Source: Planctomycetaceae bacterium (GTDB lineage: Bacteria > Planctomycetota > Planctomycetia > Planctomycetales > Planctomycetaceae). From it: a stretch of 64,000 bases of DNA. Made by a program: the position numbers and the translations under genes. Below are positions 28,186 to 37,626 of this stretch, piece by piece. The notes beneath the pieces were generated by a model that worked only from the letters and a program-made list of their open reading frames with translations, searched no databases and was not told the origin of the DNA. Location of the stretch: NCBI GenBank assembly GCA_017795105.1, contig CP051247.1, forward strand, positions 4,992,001-5,056,000, written 5' to 3'. Every line of letters begins with the position of its first letter. Positions within the stretch are counted from its first letter, which is position 1.

Positions 28186-29796
28186 ATGGCAAAGATGATT
28201 GCTTTCGATCAGGAAGCACAGGAAGCGATGCGTCGCGGCGTGAGCAAGCTGGCTCGCGCAGTCAAAGTGACGCTCGGACCCCGTGGCCGTAACGTGATTC
28301 TGGAAAAGAGCTTCGGTTCGCCGACCGTCACGAAGGACGGCGTCTCTGTCGCCAAGGAAATCGAACTCCAGGATAAGTTCGAAGACATGGGCGCCCGCAT
28401 GGTTCGCGAAGTTGCCAGCAAGACGTCCGACGTCGCCGGTGACGGAACCACGACCGCGACCATCATGGCCGAAGCCATCTTCAACGAAGGTCTGAAGTCG
28501 GTTGTCGCCGGCGTCAATCCGATCGACATGAAGCGCGGCATGGATCAGGCCGTTTCGGACATCACCGCCGAACTTCGCAATATGGCCATCGAGTGTAAGA
28601 CCAAGAAGTCGATCGCTCAGGTTGGAACCGTGGCCGCCAACGGCGACACCGAAATCGGTCGCATTCTGTCGGAAGCGATGGATCAGGTCGGCAAAGACGG
28701 CGTCATCACCGTCGAAGAAGGCCAGAGCCTCGAAACCAACTTCGAAGTTGTCGAAGGGATGCAGTTCGATCGCGGCTACCTGTCGCCGTACTTCGTCACC
28801 GATTCGACGAACATGGAAGTCAACTTCGACGACGCTTACGTTCTCATCCACGAGAAGAAGATTTCCAGCATCAAGGACCTGGTTCCGGTTCTGGAAAAGG
28901 TCGTCAACTCCGGCAAGCCGCTGCTGATCATCGCTGAAGATGTCGAAGGCGAAGCTCTGGCGACGCTGGTCATCAACAAGCTCCGCGGCACCTTCAACGT
29001 GGCAGCCGTGAAGGCTCCGGGCTACGGCGATCGCCGTAAGGCCATGCTGCAGGACATCGCCATCATGGTTGGCGGTCAGGCAATCTTCGAAGACCTGGGC
29101 ATCAAGCTGGAAAACATTCAGCTGAGCGACCTCGGTCGTGCCAAGAAGGTCGTTGTCGACAAGGACAACACGACCATCATCGAAGGTGCAGGCAAGACGT
29201 CCGACATCAAGGCTCGGATTGATCAGATTCGCCGCGAACTCGAAGCTTCCAGCAGCGACTACGATCGCGAGAAGCTCGAAGAGCGGATCGCCAAGCTGTC
29301 CGGCGGCGTGGCTCAGCTCAACGTCGGTGCAGCCACCGAGAGCGAAATGAAGGAAAAGAAGGCTCGCGTTGAAGACGCCCTGCACGCCACCCGTGCAGCC
29401 GTCGAAGAAGGCATCCTGCCCGGTGGTGGAGTCGCCCTGCTGCGTGCTTCTTCCAAGGTTGAAGGCAAACGCCTGAACCATGACGAGAAGGTCGGCTACC
29501 AGATCATCCTGCGTGCCTGCCGTGCTCCGCTGACTCAGATCGCCAACAACGCCGGTCTCGACGGCAGCGTGATCTGCGAGAAGGTCCTCGATCAGGAAGG
29601 CAACGTCGGATTCAACGCCGCTGTCGACAAGTACGAAGACATGGTCAAGGCCGGTGTCATCGACCCGGTCAAGGTGACCCGCACAGCTCTGCAGAACGCC
29701 TCCAGCGTGGCGACTCTGCTGCTGACCAGCGACGCCCTGATCGCCGAAGCTCCGAAGGACGACAAGCACTCCGGACACGACGACGACCTGTACTAA
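28186..29796 (+). CDS. groEL: Chaperonin GroEL (copy 1)
   Basis: A 536-residue 60-kDa chaperonin subunit. ATP-site motifs are VTLGPRGRNV and AGDGTTTATIMAEA; the apical domain keeps RGYLSPYFVTD, LLIIAEDVEGEALATLVINK and VKAPGYGDRRKAML. The equatorial closing motif is EEGILPGGGVALL. The C-terminus is HSGHDDDLY and lacks the GGM repeat tail that sits in the cavity of E. coli GroEL. The start is set by AGGAGA before ATG. It is in an operon with groES1 and ends with a terminator 32 bases after the stop. Confidence 0.96.
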   Translation: MAKMIAFDQEAQEAMRRGVSKLARAVKVTLGPRGRNVILEKSFGSPTVTKDGVSVAKEIELQDKFEDMGARMVREVASKTSDVAGDGTTTATIMAEAIFNEGLKSVVAGVNPIDMKRGMDQAVSDITAELRNMAIECKTKKSIAQVGTVAANGDTEIGRILSEAMDQVGKDGVITVEEGQSLETNFEVVEGMQFDRGYLSPYFVTDSTNMEVNFDDAYVLIHEKKISSIKDLVPVLEKVVNSGKPLLIIAEDVEGEALATLVINKLRGTFNVAAVKAPGYGDRRKAMLQDIAIMVGGQAIFEDLGIKLENIQLSDLGRAKKVVVDKDNTTIIEGAGKTSDIKARIDQIRRELEASSSDYDREKLEERIAKLSGGVAQLNVGAATESEMKEKKARVEDALHATRAAVEEGILPGGGVALLRASSKVEGKRLNHDEKVGYQIILRACRAPLTQIANNAGLDGSVICEKVLDQEGNVGFNAAVDKYEDMVKAGVIDPVKVTRTALQNASSVATLLLTSDALIAEAPKDDKHSGHDDDLY

Positions 29797-29827
29797 GCCG
29801 AACCCGCGAAACGCGGATTCTAATACG

Positions 29828-29862
29828 AGAAAGGTGCACTCCCCGGAGTGCACCTTTCTTCA
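29828..29862 (+). terminator. Terminator of groES1-groEL1
   Basis: AGAAAGGTGCACTCC and GGAGTGCACCTTTCT form a perfect 15-bp stem with a minimal loop, followed by a T-rich end. Confidence 0.85.
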
Positions 29863-29948
29863 TGCGCGGACGGATTTCGAAAGACCGCCCCGGGTGCCAT
29901 GCCCACGCTCGCGTGGGCATGCAATGTCCTCGGTGAGCTCAATGGGAT

Positions 29949-30604
29949 GGTACAGAGATTTATCTCTGTATTGCGAAGCAACAGGAGGCTGGGAAAAGAC
30001 GTTCAACTCAACGAATCGGTCGTCACAATCTCCACCCCGACAAACTGCCGAAGCTCATACCATCGCGCTGAGCTCCATTTCCAGTCGATCGGTCTCTCCA
30101 CCAGACCTGCACGAACCGGATTAAGATGCACGTACTCCAGCTTCTCCCGGTATTTCTCCATACTTTCGATCGGGAAATCGTAAGAGCGTCGCTGCCAGAA
30201 CGGATCACCTTCCGGGAGTTTCTCGCTCAGTCGCGGCAGGAACTTTTTGATGGCCTTGCGGGCGTGGAACGAAGTCTGATGCTTCCACTCCCGTAGAAAT
30301 GAACTGATACGACCCGCTTCTTGAAACTGGACGAGAAGATGCACATGGTCCGGCATCAGGACAAAACCGTGACAGTTGCCTTTGTACTTTTTGAGTTGCT
30401 TTCCAAGGTTGCCCAGAACGATTTTGCAGATGCGGTCGTGTTCGAGGAATCGACGGCGTCGGTAGCAGGAGAAGGTGATGAAGTGGACGTAGTTCTGGTC
30501 TTCGAACTTTCGGGGAAGTTTGGACATGCTTGCATAATGCCTGATGTACTACGCTCAAGACACGCCTCCTGTTGCTTTGCAACACAGAGATAAACCTCTG
30601 TGCC
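29949..30604. mobile_element. RAYT transposase unit with flanking inverted REP copies
   Basis: The left copy (29949-29989) and the right copy (30564-30604) are inverted versions of the same ~41-base sequence. The right one reads GCCTCCTGTTGCTTTGCAAC then ACAGAGAT-x-AA-x-CTCTGTGCC; the CAGAGAT/ATCTCTG part forms a hairpin. They enclose the transposase gene at 30003-30527. A third, direct copy of the right end is at 30950-30990. This is the layout of REP-associated tyrosine transposases with their REP sequences. Confidence 0.8.
30003..30527 (-). CDS. REP-associated tyrosine transposase (RAYT, IS200/Y1-like)
   Basis: A 174-residue Y1 HUH transposase. It has the opening HFITFSCYRRRRFLEHDRI and metal-binding HUH motif His61-x-His63 in LMPDHVHLLVQF. 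The predicted nucleophile is Tyr132 in EYVHLNPVRAGLVERPIDW, a phrase typical of RAYTs. The C-terminal WKWSSARWYE also fits. It appears complete. RAYTs nick and process REP palindromes in single-stranded form; here inverted REP copies lie on both sides. It sits between groEL1 and the sulfatase, breaking up the chaperone region. Confidence 0.92.
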   Translation of the reverse strand: MSKLPRKFEDQNYVHFITFSCYRRRRFLEHDRICKIVLGNLGKQLKKYKGNCHGFVLMPDHVHLLVQFQEAGRISSFLREWKHQTSFHARKAIKKFLPRLSEKLPEGDPFWQRRSYDFPIESMEKYREKLEYVHLNPVRAGLVERPIDWKWSSARWYELRQFVGVEIVTTDSLS

Positions 30605-30658
30605 AACCCTGCGATAATTTGGCAGCAGCTTCATTCACCCGTCGGAAAGGAGGCTTCT

Positions 30659-30883
30659 ATGCGTAGAAGGATCCTAAATATTTTGTACTACGTCCTGGTC
30701 GTATACTTCACTTACACGTCCCTGGCCTCATTTGCATTCTTCTTCTTTCTCCACCGACACAGGACAGACGTCCTGACTGTGGGAATCGTCTGTTTCATTC
30801 TTCTTGTTCTCCTTGTCGCTCTGAAGCAACTTGCAGTGAAGAAGCACCCAACTTCGAATTCCAAATCTGGTGATACTGCCTGA
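30659..30883 (+). CDS. Small hypothetical membrane protein
   Basis: A 74-residue protein with two hydrophobic helices (about residues 7-31, rich in Phe and Tyr, and 39-56, GIVCFILLVLLVAL). It has a basic start (MRRR) and a polar tail (KHPTSNSKSGDTA). The start is decided by a strong GAAAGGAGG ribosome site; the frame is open further upstream into the REP copy. It lies between two direct REP copies, so it may have been carried by or trapped between them. No family is recognised. Confidence 0.6.
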   Translation: MRRRILNILYYVLVVYFTYTSLASFAFFFFLHRHRTDVLTVGIVCFILLVLLVALKQLAVKKHPTSNSKSGDTA

Positions 30884-30949
30884 ACAAATTCCGGATTGAC
30901 GTGGAGGCTGAAAACGACATTGCGTGAAGCTAATGTATGCTCAAGACAA

Positions 30950-30990
30950 GCCTCTTGTTGCTTTGCAACACAGAGATGAATCTCTGTGCC
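30950..30990 (+). repeat. Third RAYT-associated REP copy
   Basis: GCCTCTTGTTGCTTTGCAAC followed by ACAGAGATGAATCTCTGTGCC repeats the sequence at 30564-30604 with few changes. Both also share a GCTCAAGACA lead-in. Confidence 0.85.
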
Positions 30991-31105
30991 ATCCCCGGTA
31001 TTCGTGTTCATACCAATCGGAATGTTCCGATGGCTTGGTCGCTTTTGCTTCCGCTCTCTGTCAGAATAACGCCCTCATCTCGACTTCTCGATGAAAGGGT
31101 TTCTG

Positions 31106-32554
31106 ATGTCGCTTCGCATGCTGGGGTGTCTGCTGGTTCTCTGTTCTCTCGTCGTGGGACCCGTGGCCCAGGCTGCTGAGGATCAGCCGAATGTGTTGTT
31201 CATTGCTGTTGATGACATGAACGACTGGATCAGTCGGCTCAATGGGCATCCGCAGGGGAATACGCCGAACATCGACAGGCTCACCGAGATGGGCGTGCTT
31301 TTCTCGAAGTGTTACTGTGCCGCTCCGGCGTGTAATCCTTCTCGGGCGGCGCTGATGTGCGGGCGGCGGCCGTCGACGACCGGGATCTACTTCAATGGGA
31401 CGCCGTGGAAGCCGGCGCTGGAGAGCATGACGACGCTGCCGCAGCATTTTCAGAAGAGCGGCTACTACGCGCTCGGCTCCGGGAAGATCTATCACGGCGG
31501 CCATCCGCCTTCCTGGGATGAATACGCTCCGTCCAAAGAAAAGCACACGTTCGGAGCCGACTTCAAATGGCCGCACAACGTGAATGGCCTCGACAAGTCG
31601 CACTTCGACTGGGGCCCGGTCCAGCAGCCGTCGAGTGAAATGCCCGACAGCAAAACGGTTGACTGGGTCATCAACGAGATGAACAGGGAACGGGATCAGC
31701 CCTTCTTCCTGGCTTGCGGCTTCACGCGGCCGCACCTGCCGTGGTTCGTGCCGCAGGAGTACTTCGACAAGTATCCGCTCGATGAAATCCAATTGCCCGA
31801 AGTCAAAGAGAACGACCTGAGCGACATCCCCGCTCCCGGGAAACGAATGGCTCGTCCTGATGGCGATCACGCGGCTGTCGTGAAGGCGGATGAATGGAAG
31901 AAAGCGGTGCAGGGGTATCTGGCCTCACTTTCCTTCACGGATGACATGGTCGGCCGGGTGCTCGAGGCATATGAGAAGAGTCCGAACCGCGACAACACGA
32001 TCATCGTCTTCTGGACCGATCACGGCTGGCACCTTGGTGAAAAAGAGCACTGGCGGAAGTTTGCGCTCTGGGAAGATACGACGCACGTGCCGCTGGCGAT
32101 TGTGGTGCCCGGAACGACGAACGCGGGAGCCGTGTGCGATGTGCCGTGCAATCTGCTCGACATCTATCCAACGCTCATCGACCTGTGTGGTCTGAAGCCA
32201 AATAAAGATCTCGATGGACAGTCGCTGGCGAAGTTCCTCACGAATCCGAATGCGAAAGAGGATCGGTTCAGCGTCACGACGCACGGGAAGCACAATCATG
32301 CGGTCCGCTCGGCTCAGGGACGGTATATCCGCTATGAAGATGGCTCGGAAGAATACTATGATCATGCCAGCGATTCGAACGAGTGGACCAACCTCGCCGG
32401 CAAGGCGGAGCACGCCGAGGTGATCGCAATGCACCGCAAGGCGCTGCCTAAGGTCAATGTCGACGAGATCGGCAAGGACGGAGAGGCGAAGAAGCGGGCT
32501 GGCAAAAATCAGAACAACAAGAACAAGAAGAAGTCGAATTCCAAGTCGAACTGA
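31106..32554 (+). CDS. Secreted sulfatase (iduronate-2-sulfatase-like)
   Basis: A ~482-residue type I sulfatase that hydrolyses sulfate esters. A signal peptide (MSLRMLGCLLVLCSLVVG...AQA) is followed by PNVLFIAVDDMNDW with the metal-binding Asp pair. The active-site motif is CNPSRAALMCGRRP, in which Cys is converted to formylglycine. Then come GSGKIYHGG, GFTRPHLPWFVP and the second metal site VFWTDHGWHLGEKEHWRKF. The overall pattern resembles iduronate-2-sulfatase relatives, acting on sulfated polysaccharide. The last ~25 residues are a Lys/Asn/Ser-rich tail. An in-frame ATG 15 bases earlier lacks a ribosome site; the chosen one follows GAAAGGG. The downstream GT-C gene starts about 10 bases after the stop. 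Confidence 0.93.
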   Translation: MSLRMLGCLLVLCSLVVGPVAQAAEDQPNVLFIAVDDMNDWISRLNGHPQGNTPNIDRLTEMGVLFSKCYCAAPACNPSRAALMCGRRPSTTGIYFNGTPWKPALESMTTLPQHFQKSGYYALGSGKIYHGGHPPSWDEYAPSKEKHTFGADFKWPHNVNGLDKSHFDWGPVQQPSSEMPDSKTVDWVINEMNRERDQPFFLACGFTRPHLPWFVPQEYFDKYPLDEIQLPEVKENDLSDIPAPGKRMARPDGDHAAVVKADEWKKAVQGYLASLSFTDDMVGRVLEAYEKSPNRDNTIIVFWTDHGWHLGEKEHWRKFALWEDTTHVPLAIVVPGTTNAGAVCDVPCNLLDIYPTLIDLCGLKPNKDLDGQSLAKFLTNPNAKEDRFSVTTHGKHNHAVRSAQGRYIRYEDGSEEYYDHASDSNEWTNLAGKAEHAEVIAMHRKALPKVNVDEIGKDGEAKKRAGKNQNNKNKKKSNSKSN

Positions 32555-32564
32555 GCACCGGACT

Positions 32565-33797
32565 GTGTGGCTGATATTCGGACTGGCGGTCGTCGCCCGT
32601 CTGATTGCAGCCGCGGTTCTGAACATCGCCCTTGATCGGATTCCCGACCGTCAGTTTCTCATTGAAGGAGACGCGTCAGGATACTGGATTCTTGCGCACA
32701 AAATCGTGGCGGGCGAAGACTTCTCGCTGTACAACCCGCCGCGATACGTGATGCGGATGCCGGGCTTTCCGGCTGTGCTGGCCGGCTCGATCACGGTTTT
32801 TGGCGACAGTCTTCATGCCGCCCGGTATTTGCTGGCGTTTCTGACGAGTCTCGCGGTCTTTCCCGCCTGCTGGCTGGGATTCCGCCATTCGAAGTGGGCC
32901 GGCTATCTGGCCGGGCTGATTGTGGCGGTGATGCCCACATTTGTGGCGTTTTCGGTGACGATCCTCAGCGAATGTCTGTTCGCGGTGGCGATCATCTGGA
33001 ACATCTGGGCGATGGTCCGCTGGATGGAAGCGGGCAGTTCCTGGAAGACCCAGCTCGGCTGGGCGGCTCTGACCGGGGTGCTGGGGGCGATCGCGGTTTA
33101 CATTCGCCCGAGCTGGCTGCTGTATCCGCTGGCGATGGTTCCGATCATCGTGCTCTGGTCGAAAGCGAAGCTGGCGATGCGACTTCTATCGCCCCTGGCG
33201 ATGGCGGCTTGTCTGTTCCTCACGCTGCTGCCCTGGGGGATTCGCAATCAACAGGTGACGGGGCATTTTGTGCTGACGACGTTATGGATGGGGCCAAGCC
33301 TGTATGACGGGCTGCATCCGCAAGCGACCGGCGATAGCGACATGACGTTCTTCGAGCAGGACAAAGTGCTCGAACGAATGAGCGAATACGAAATGAATCA
33401 GTACTACAAAGACCTGGCTCTCGACTTCGCGAAGGCAAATCCGGGCCGGGCGCTGGAGCTGGGGCTGATCAAACTGGAGCGATACTGGAACCTGCTTCCC
33501 AACGCGGCTCAGTTTCAGCATCCCGGAATTCGCTGGATTCTGGCTCTGACGGCGGTCTTTTTGTTCGCCGGGGCGATATACGGCATCTGGGTAATGCGGA
33601 GATCGCTGGGGTTCGTCTTCCTCTGTACCCTGCCTATCGTGTATTTTTCCGCTCTGCACACGCTGTTCGTCAGTTCGCTGCGATATCGGCTCCCGGCGGA
33701 GTACTCGCTGGCGGTGATCACCGCGATCGGATGGATCGCGCTGGCGGAACGATTCCGTCGCACGAATTCCGAGCAGCCGCAGACGACCACCGACTGA
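32565..33797 (+). CDS. GT-C membrane glycosyltransferase (ArnT/PMT family 39-like)
   Basis: A polytopic membrane protein of ~410 residues with about 9-10 hydrophobic helices. The first luminal loop carries an acidic motif (IEGDASGYWILAHKIV) and PPRYVMRMPGFPAVLAG, the arrangement of dolichyl/undecaprenyl-phosphate-sugar transferases such as ArnT and PMT (GT39/GT83). The reaction is inferred to be sugar transfer from a lipid-linked donor outside the cytoplasmic membrane. The start is uncertain: GTG at 32565 just after the sulfatase stop gives a normal first helix, while an ATG at 32457 would add 36 Arg-rich residues read from the sulfatase tail in another frame. Confidence 0.8.
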   Translation: MWLIFGLAVVARLIAAAVLNIALDRIPDRQFLIEGDASGYWILAHKIVAGEDFSLYNPPRYVMRMPGFPAVLAGSITVFGDSLHAARYLLAFLTSLAVFPACWLGFRHSKWAGYLAGLIVAVMPTFVAFSVTILSECLFAVAIIWNIWAMVRWMEAGSSWKTQLGWAALTGVLGAIAVYIRPSWLLYPLAMVPIIVLWSKAKLAMRLLSPLAMAACLFLTLLPWGIRNQQVTGHFVLTTLWMGPSLYDGLHPQATGDSDMTFFEQDKVLERMSEYEMNQYYKDLALDFAKANPGRALELGLIKLERYWNLLPNAAQFQHPGIRWILALTAVFLFAGAIYGIWVMRRSLGFVFLCTLPIVYFSALHTLFVSSLRYRLPAEYSLAVITAIGWIALAERFRRTNSEQPQTTTD

Positions 33798-34024
33798 GTT
33801 TCCGTCGTCCGACGGACCGATTTCGACAGTTGAACAGGGACGTTCCATGTCGCGTCAGACCTCTCTTCTGCCTCCGCAGAGCATCCGGTTCGCCGCTGGA
33901 ATTCCCTCCCGAACCGCGATTGGCAGCGTCATGCCCGCCGATTGCGTCGATACCTTTCCTTAGAGACAGCTGTGTCGCAAGTTGCGGCACGCCCATGATT
34001 TGACCCTCGGGACATTCCGGCCAG

Positions 34025-37000
34025 ATGCGTTTCCGACGATCCAGACCGAAGCCTCCGCGTGAGACACAGCCGCCCAAGAAGCGGCGGCGCTCGTGGTTTG
34101 GCTTCTTTGGCGAATCGCTGATCGGTTTCGTGTTCTGCGCGGCGATCGTTGCGGCCATTGGCCTCGGTCTCGTGATGTGGGGCTGGTCTCAGCGGGACCA
34201 TTTCCTCACGCAGGAGATCCGTAAAGCTCTCAAGTCGAAGTTCCCGGAAGCGGAGATTGAATTCGCTTCCGCCGAGTTTGATCAGCGGGGGCGGATTGTT
34301 ATTGCCGATTTCCGGCTCGCTTCCGAGCCGGGAGCTCAGCCGATTTTCGCTGCTCCGGGAATTCGCATCACGGTTGATCGCGATCTCTTGCTCAAGCAGC
34401 AGAAGGTCGATGTGCAGACCGTGGAACTGGATCGACCCGAGTTGACCATCGTTCGTCGCCCGGATGGTTCGTGGAACTGGGAGCAGTTCGCCACCGCTGG
34501 CGGAGAAGACGCGGCTCTGCCGTTGATTCGTATTCGCGATGCCGGCATCGTCCTGCAGTGGGAGCACGAACAGTTCAGCAGGGCGATGCGGTTGAAAATC
34601 GATGCCGTCGATACGGACCTGATTCCAATCGCCCGGCACCAGTATCGGTTTTCGGGCATCGGTCGCGAAGAGATGCTGGGAGCCTCGCAGTTCTACGGCG
34701 AGATCGATGTGCTGCATAAAACCTGGGATCTGTCTGGGGAACTGTCGCAGTTGAGGATCGACCAGCCGCTGCTCGAAGCAGCCGCGATGATTTCTCCGGA
34801 AGCCAATCGCGTCGTGACTCAACTTCAGACCGGCAGCCGCCCTGCGGAAGGAACTCCCGGCAAGTTCGCGAAAGGGGAAGTTCTCGAAGATCGCACAGTC
34901 CTCGTCGATGCAGCTCCCCAAGCGGCGGAAACATCGCTGGAACTCACCGCCAGCCTGCAGTTTCATTCCTCGCGGGCAGCGGGGAAGCCGCCTGAGTATT
35001 CCGCGTTCGCTCAACTTGTGAACGGCCGCTTCCGTCATCCGGATCTGCCCGTGCCGCTCGATCAGATTCGCGGAAGTATAGCCGTCGATGGTCTCGGTCT
35101 GCGGATCGATGACATGCTGGTCGCTTCCGGGAAAACGTCTGTCAGGCTCGCCGGAGCGTGGGGCTGGCAGCAGGGGATGCTTCCGGCTCATGTCAGCGAA
35201 GGGGTCGATGTATCGCTGGTGAATTACGCGGTGACGCCGGAAGTTCGCGACTTCCTCCCGAAGAGTCTGCAGACCGTCTACGACGAACTCCAGCCGCGGG
35301 GCAGCATAAGCGCAAAGCTGAGGGTCATCCGCAAGCCGGATGCGACCATCGGAGCGAGTCTGGTGAATGCGACCGTGCATGAGGGGAACGTTCAGCACGA
35401 GATGTTCTCCTATCCGGTGCACGGCATCAAAGGGACGATTACGCGGACCGACGACGATGAAGGCCCGGAAACGTGGGCACTCGATTTTCGAGGGCTTGCC
35501 GGTGACCGTCCGGTGAAAGTGACCGGCACGGTGATCGACCCCGGTCCCGACTGCGAAACAGTGATCGATATCACGACCGAGAAGATTGCCATCGACGAGC
35601 AGTTCTATCGAGCCCTGAACGACAAGCAGCGCGAAGTCATGCGGCATCTCGAACTGGCGGGAACAGCCGATGTGCATTGCGTTGTGTTGCGAAAGCTGAG
35701 CAGTGGCCGCAAGCCGATCGTGCGGCTCGCGATCGATCTGTACGACGGCAGCATGCGGGTTAAAGCGTTTCCGCTGGCCATTCGCAATATCTCCGGGCAT
35801 CTCCTGTTTGATGAAACGGGCTGGCAGTTCACCCGCGTGATGGGAGTGCACGGCGAAACTCCGATTCGCGGCTATGGCACCGTGGTTCCGGTTGGCAAAG
35901 AGTGGAAGCTCGAGATGAACGTGAGTGCAAAGAATGCTCAGTTCGATCGGGAGCTCTATCTTGCCAGTAAGGCAGCCGGCGAGGAGTTCGTTCGCGTCTG
36001 GGATATTCTGCGGCCGCGTGGTTCGTTCGATATCGATATGCGGGTCAACTGGACGACGGGACAGGAGGTCATCACCGAGGTCCCGTTAATGAAGCTCAAG
36101 AGCTGTGAAATCAATCCGACCGCGTTTCCGTATCGACTCACGGAAGTGGAGTCGACGGTGACTGTGGGACGGGATCATTCGGTCGCGTTTCAAAACCTCA
36201 CGGCTCGACACGATCAATGTCGGGTTGAAACGTCGGGTTCATTCACGCCGCACCCGGGATACTGGCAGCTGCGGTTTGAGCATATCGACGTCGACGATCT
36301 GTTCCCGAACCACGAATTCCTGGCGGCACTGCCGGGACGAATGCGCGAGATTCTGGAAACGGCTCAATTACGCGACCCAGTTTCGTTGGCCGGGCAGGTT
36401 GAGTTTAAGGGCGACTATTCGGGATCGTCCGTTACGGCCGCCTGGGACGGACAAGTGGTGCTCAACCAGGCCGATTTGTTCCTGGGGCTCGACGTCAATG
36501 ATGTCAGCGGGACGGTAACGATGGCGGGGCGGATGGACCGGAACGGCGTCGTCGTGGCTCCTGTCGGAAAACTGGCGATCGATTCCTGCTGGGTGATGGG
36601 GTATCACGTCACCGATGTGCATGGGCCGTTTGTGATTACCGAAAACAAAATGACAATCGGCTCCCCGAAGATGTTCGAGGGGGAAGAAGCGGGCGAGGAG
36701 TGGGCGACCGTTTCCCGAGAAGAACGTGTCACCGGGCGGATCTTCGGTGGCGAACTGTTCCTCGATCTGCTTGTGCATCGCACGCCGACCATGCCGTATC
36801 TGTTGCGCTGCACGCTGAGCAGGGCGAGCCTGGAACAGTGGGCCATTGAAAGCAACTACGGGCAAGCGAACATTCGCGGGGAAATGAACGGCTACATCGA
36901 CCTCGCGGGCGATGCCGTTTCTACCCGGCAGATGATGGGTAACGGACGATTGCTCATCAGCCCGGCGGCTCTGTATGAAGTACCGGTGCTGTTCCAGATG

Positions 37001-37456
37001 TTCCAGTCGCTGCGGTTTGCCCCGGCTGATGACACGGCCTTCCGTCACGCCTACGCCGAATTCCGGGTGCTGGACGAGAAGTTCGTGTTCGACGAAATTG
37101 GTCTGCTGGGTGATACGATGAGTTTGTTTGGTCAGGGGCATATCCGTTTCGACCGGACGATCGATTTCGACTTCGTCTATCGCCCCCCGCGTCGCGGCGG
37201 CATCAATCTGGCCAGTCAGGTGATGAGCAGGCTTGAAGGTGTGCTGCCGGTGTTGTTCACGGTTGATGTCGACGGCACGGTCGATGTGCCGCGAATTACG
37301 GTGAACGACGGCATGCGGGAAACTCTTCGAGGCTTCCGCCGGCTGCTGGAACAGGCTCCGGGGAATATCCGTCCGCCGAAGATCCTGCCGCCGCCACGGG
37401 TCCAGATTCCGCAATCGAATCCGGCCAATCCGGCTGGGGTGCCGATGGCTCCGTAG
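34025..37456 (+). CDS. Giant AsmA-like membrane-anchored protein
   Basis: A 1143-residue protein. A basic Pro-rich leader (residues 1-24) precedes one membrane helix (about 29-55, SLIGFVFCAAIVAAIGLGLV). The rest is a long extracytoplasmic beta-rich chain with AsmA/TamB features. Near the start are LKSKFPEAEIEFASAEFD and LDRPELTIVRRPDGSWNW, a classic AsmA phrase. Late in the chain are NGRLLISPAALYEVPVLFQM, GLLGDTMSLFGQGHIRFD and INLASQVMSRLEGVLPVLFT. AsmA-like proteins are thought to bridge the periplasm and move lipids to, or organise, the outer membrane. It ends 376 bases before groEL2. Confidence 0.8.
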   Translation: MRFRRSRPKPPRETQPPKKRRRSWFGFFGESLIGFVFCAAIVAAIGLGLVMWGWSQRDHFLTQEIRKALKSKFPEAEIEFASAEFDQRGRIVIADFRLASEPGAQPIFAAPGIRITVDRDLLLKQQKVDVQTVELDRPELTIVRRPDGSWNWEQFATAGGEDAALPLIRIRDAGIVLQWEHEQFSRAMRLKIDAVDTDLIPIARHQYRFSGIGREEMLGASQFYGEIDVLHKTWDLSGELSQLRIDQPLLEAAAMISPEANRVVTQLQTGSRPAEGTPGKFAKGEVLEDRTVLVDAAPQAAETSLELTASLQFHSSRAAGKPPEYSAFAQLVNGRFRHPDLPVPLDQIRGSIAVDGLGLRIDDMLVASGKTSVRLAGAWGWQQGMLPAHVSEGVDVSLVNYAVTPEVRDFLPKSLQTVYDELQPRGSISAKLRVIRKPDATIGASLVNATVHEGNVQHEMFSYPVHGIKGTITRTDDDEGPETWALDFRGLAGDRPVKVTGTVIDPGPDCETVIDITTEKIAIDEQFYRALNDKQREVMRHLELAGTADVHCVVLRKLSSGRKPIVRLAIDLYDGSMRVKAFPLAIRNISGHLLFDETGWQFTRVMGVHGETPIRGYGTVVPVGKEWKLEMNVSAKNAQFDRELYLASKAAGEEFVRVWDILRPRGSFDIDMRVNWTTGQEVITEVPLMKLKSCEINPTAFPYRLTEVESTVTVGRDHSVAFQNLTARHDQCRVETSGSFTPHPGYWQLRFEHIDVDDLFPNHEFLAALPGRMREILETAQLRDPVSLAGQVEFKGDYSGSSVTAAWDGQVVLNQADLFLGLDVNDVSGTVTMAGRMDRNGVVVAPVGKLAIDSCWVMGYHVTDVHGPFVITENKMTIGSPKMFEGEEAGEEWATVSREERVTGRIFGGELFLDLLVHRTPTMPYLLRCTLSRASLEQWAIESNYGQANIRGEMNGYIDLAGDAVSTRQMMGNGRLLISPAALYEVPVLFQMFQSLRFAPADDTAFRHAYAEFRVLDEKFVFDEIGLLGDTMSLFGQGHIRFDRTIDFDFVYRPPRRGGINLASQVMSRLEGVLPVLFTVDVDGTVDVPRITVNDGMRETLRGFRRLLEQAPGNIRPPKILPPPRVQIPQSNPANPAGVPMAP

Positions 37457-37511
37457 AGTCCTGACGCGAATTCTCTCCGACTTACGCCCGGGCACGGCCC
37501 CTTTCTGCTCG

Positions 37512-37548
37512 CTGCCAAGATGGCAGCTGTCCCGTTCTGGCAAGTGTC
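37512..37548. promoter_or_regulatory. 37-bp bipartite upstream element, groEL2 locus
   Basis: CTGCCAAGATGGCAG, 8 bases, then TTCTGGCAAGTGTC. This matches the 27407-27443 element in both blocks and in spacing. It lies ~65 bases before the sigma-54 site. The rest of the 376-bp gap holds no gene; TGTGCCA half-site-like stretches occur downstream of the promoter. Confidence 0.65.
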
Positions 37549-37611
37549 CTCGCAAACGGCACTAAGGCGGAAACCGCTGGAAACAGGGGATTTCCCGGCT
37601 CTTTCCGGCTC

Positions 37612-37626
37612 TGGCACGTGAGTTGC
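37612..37626 (+). promoter_or_regulatory. Sigma-54 promoter of groEL2
   Basis: CTGGCACG-TGAG-TTGC matches the YTGGCACG-N4-TTGC consensus with exact spacing. The predicted start near 37637 leaves a ~195-base leader before groEL2. Confidence 0.75.

Noticed and set aside
28171..29853. 560-codon open frame antisense to groEL1
   Set aside because: It is the complement of a highly conserved chaperonin gene with strong GC-biased third positions. Similar long antisense frames lie opposite groEL2 and groEL3. It shows no ribosome site or known domain.
33847..33963. 38-codon frame before the AsmA-like gene
   Set aside because: It has no ribosome site, family or hydrophobic pattern and is too short to support.
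33929..35851. 640-codon leftward frame across the start of the AsmA-like gene
   Set aside because: It overlaps the coding region of the AsmA-like protein, which has a membrane anchor and family phrases. The antisense translation has no recognisable domain.
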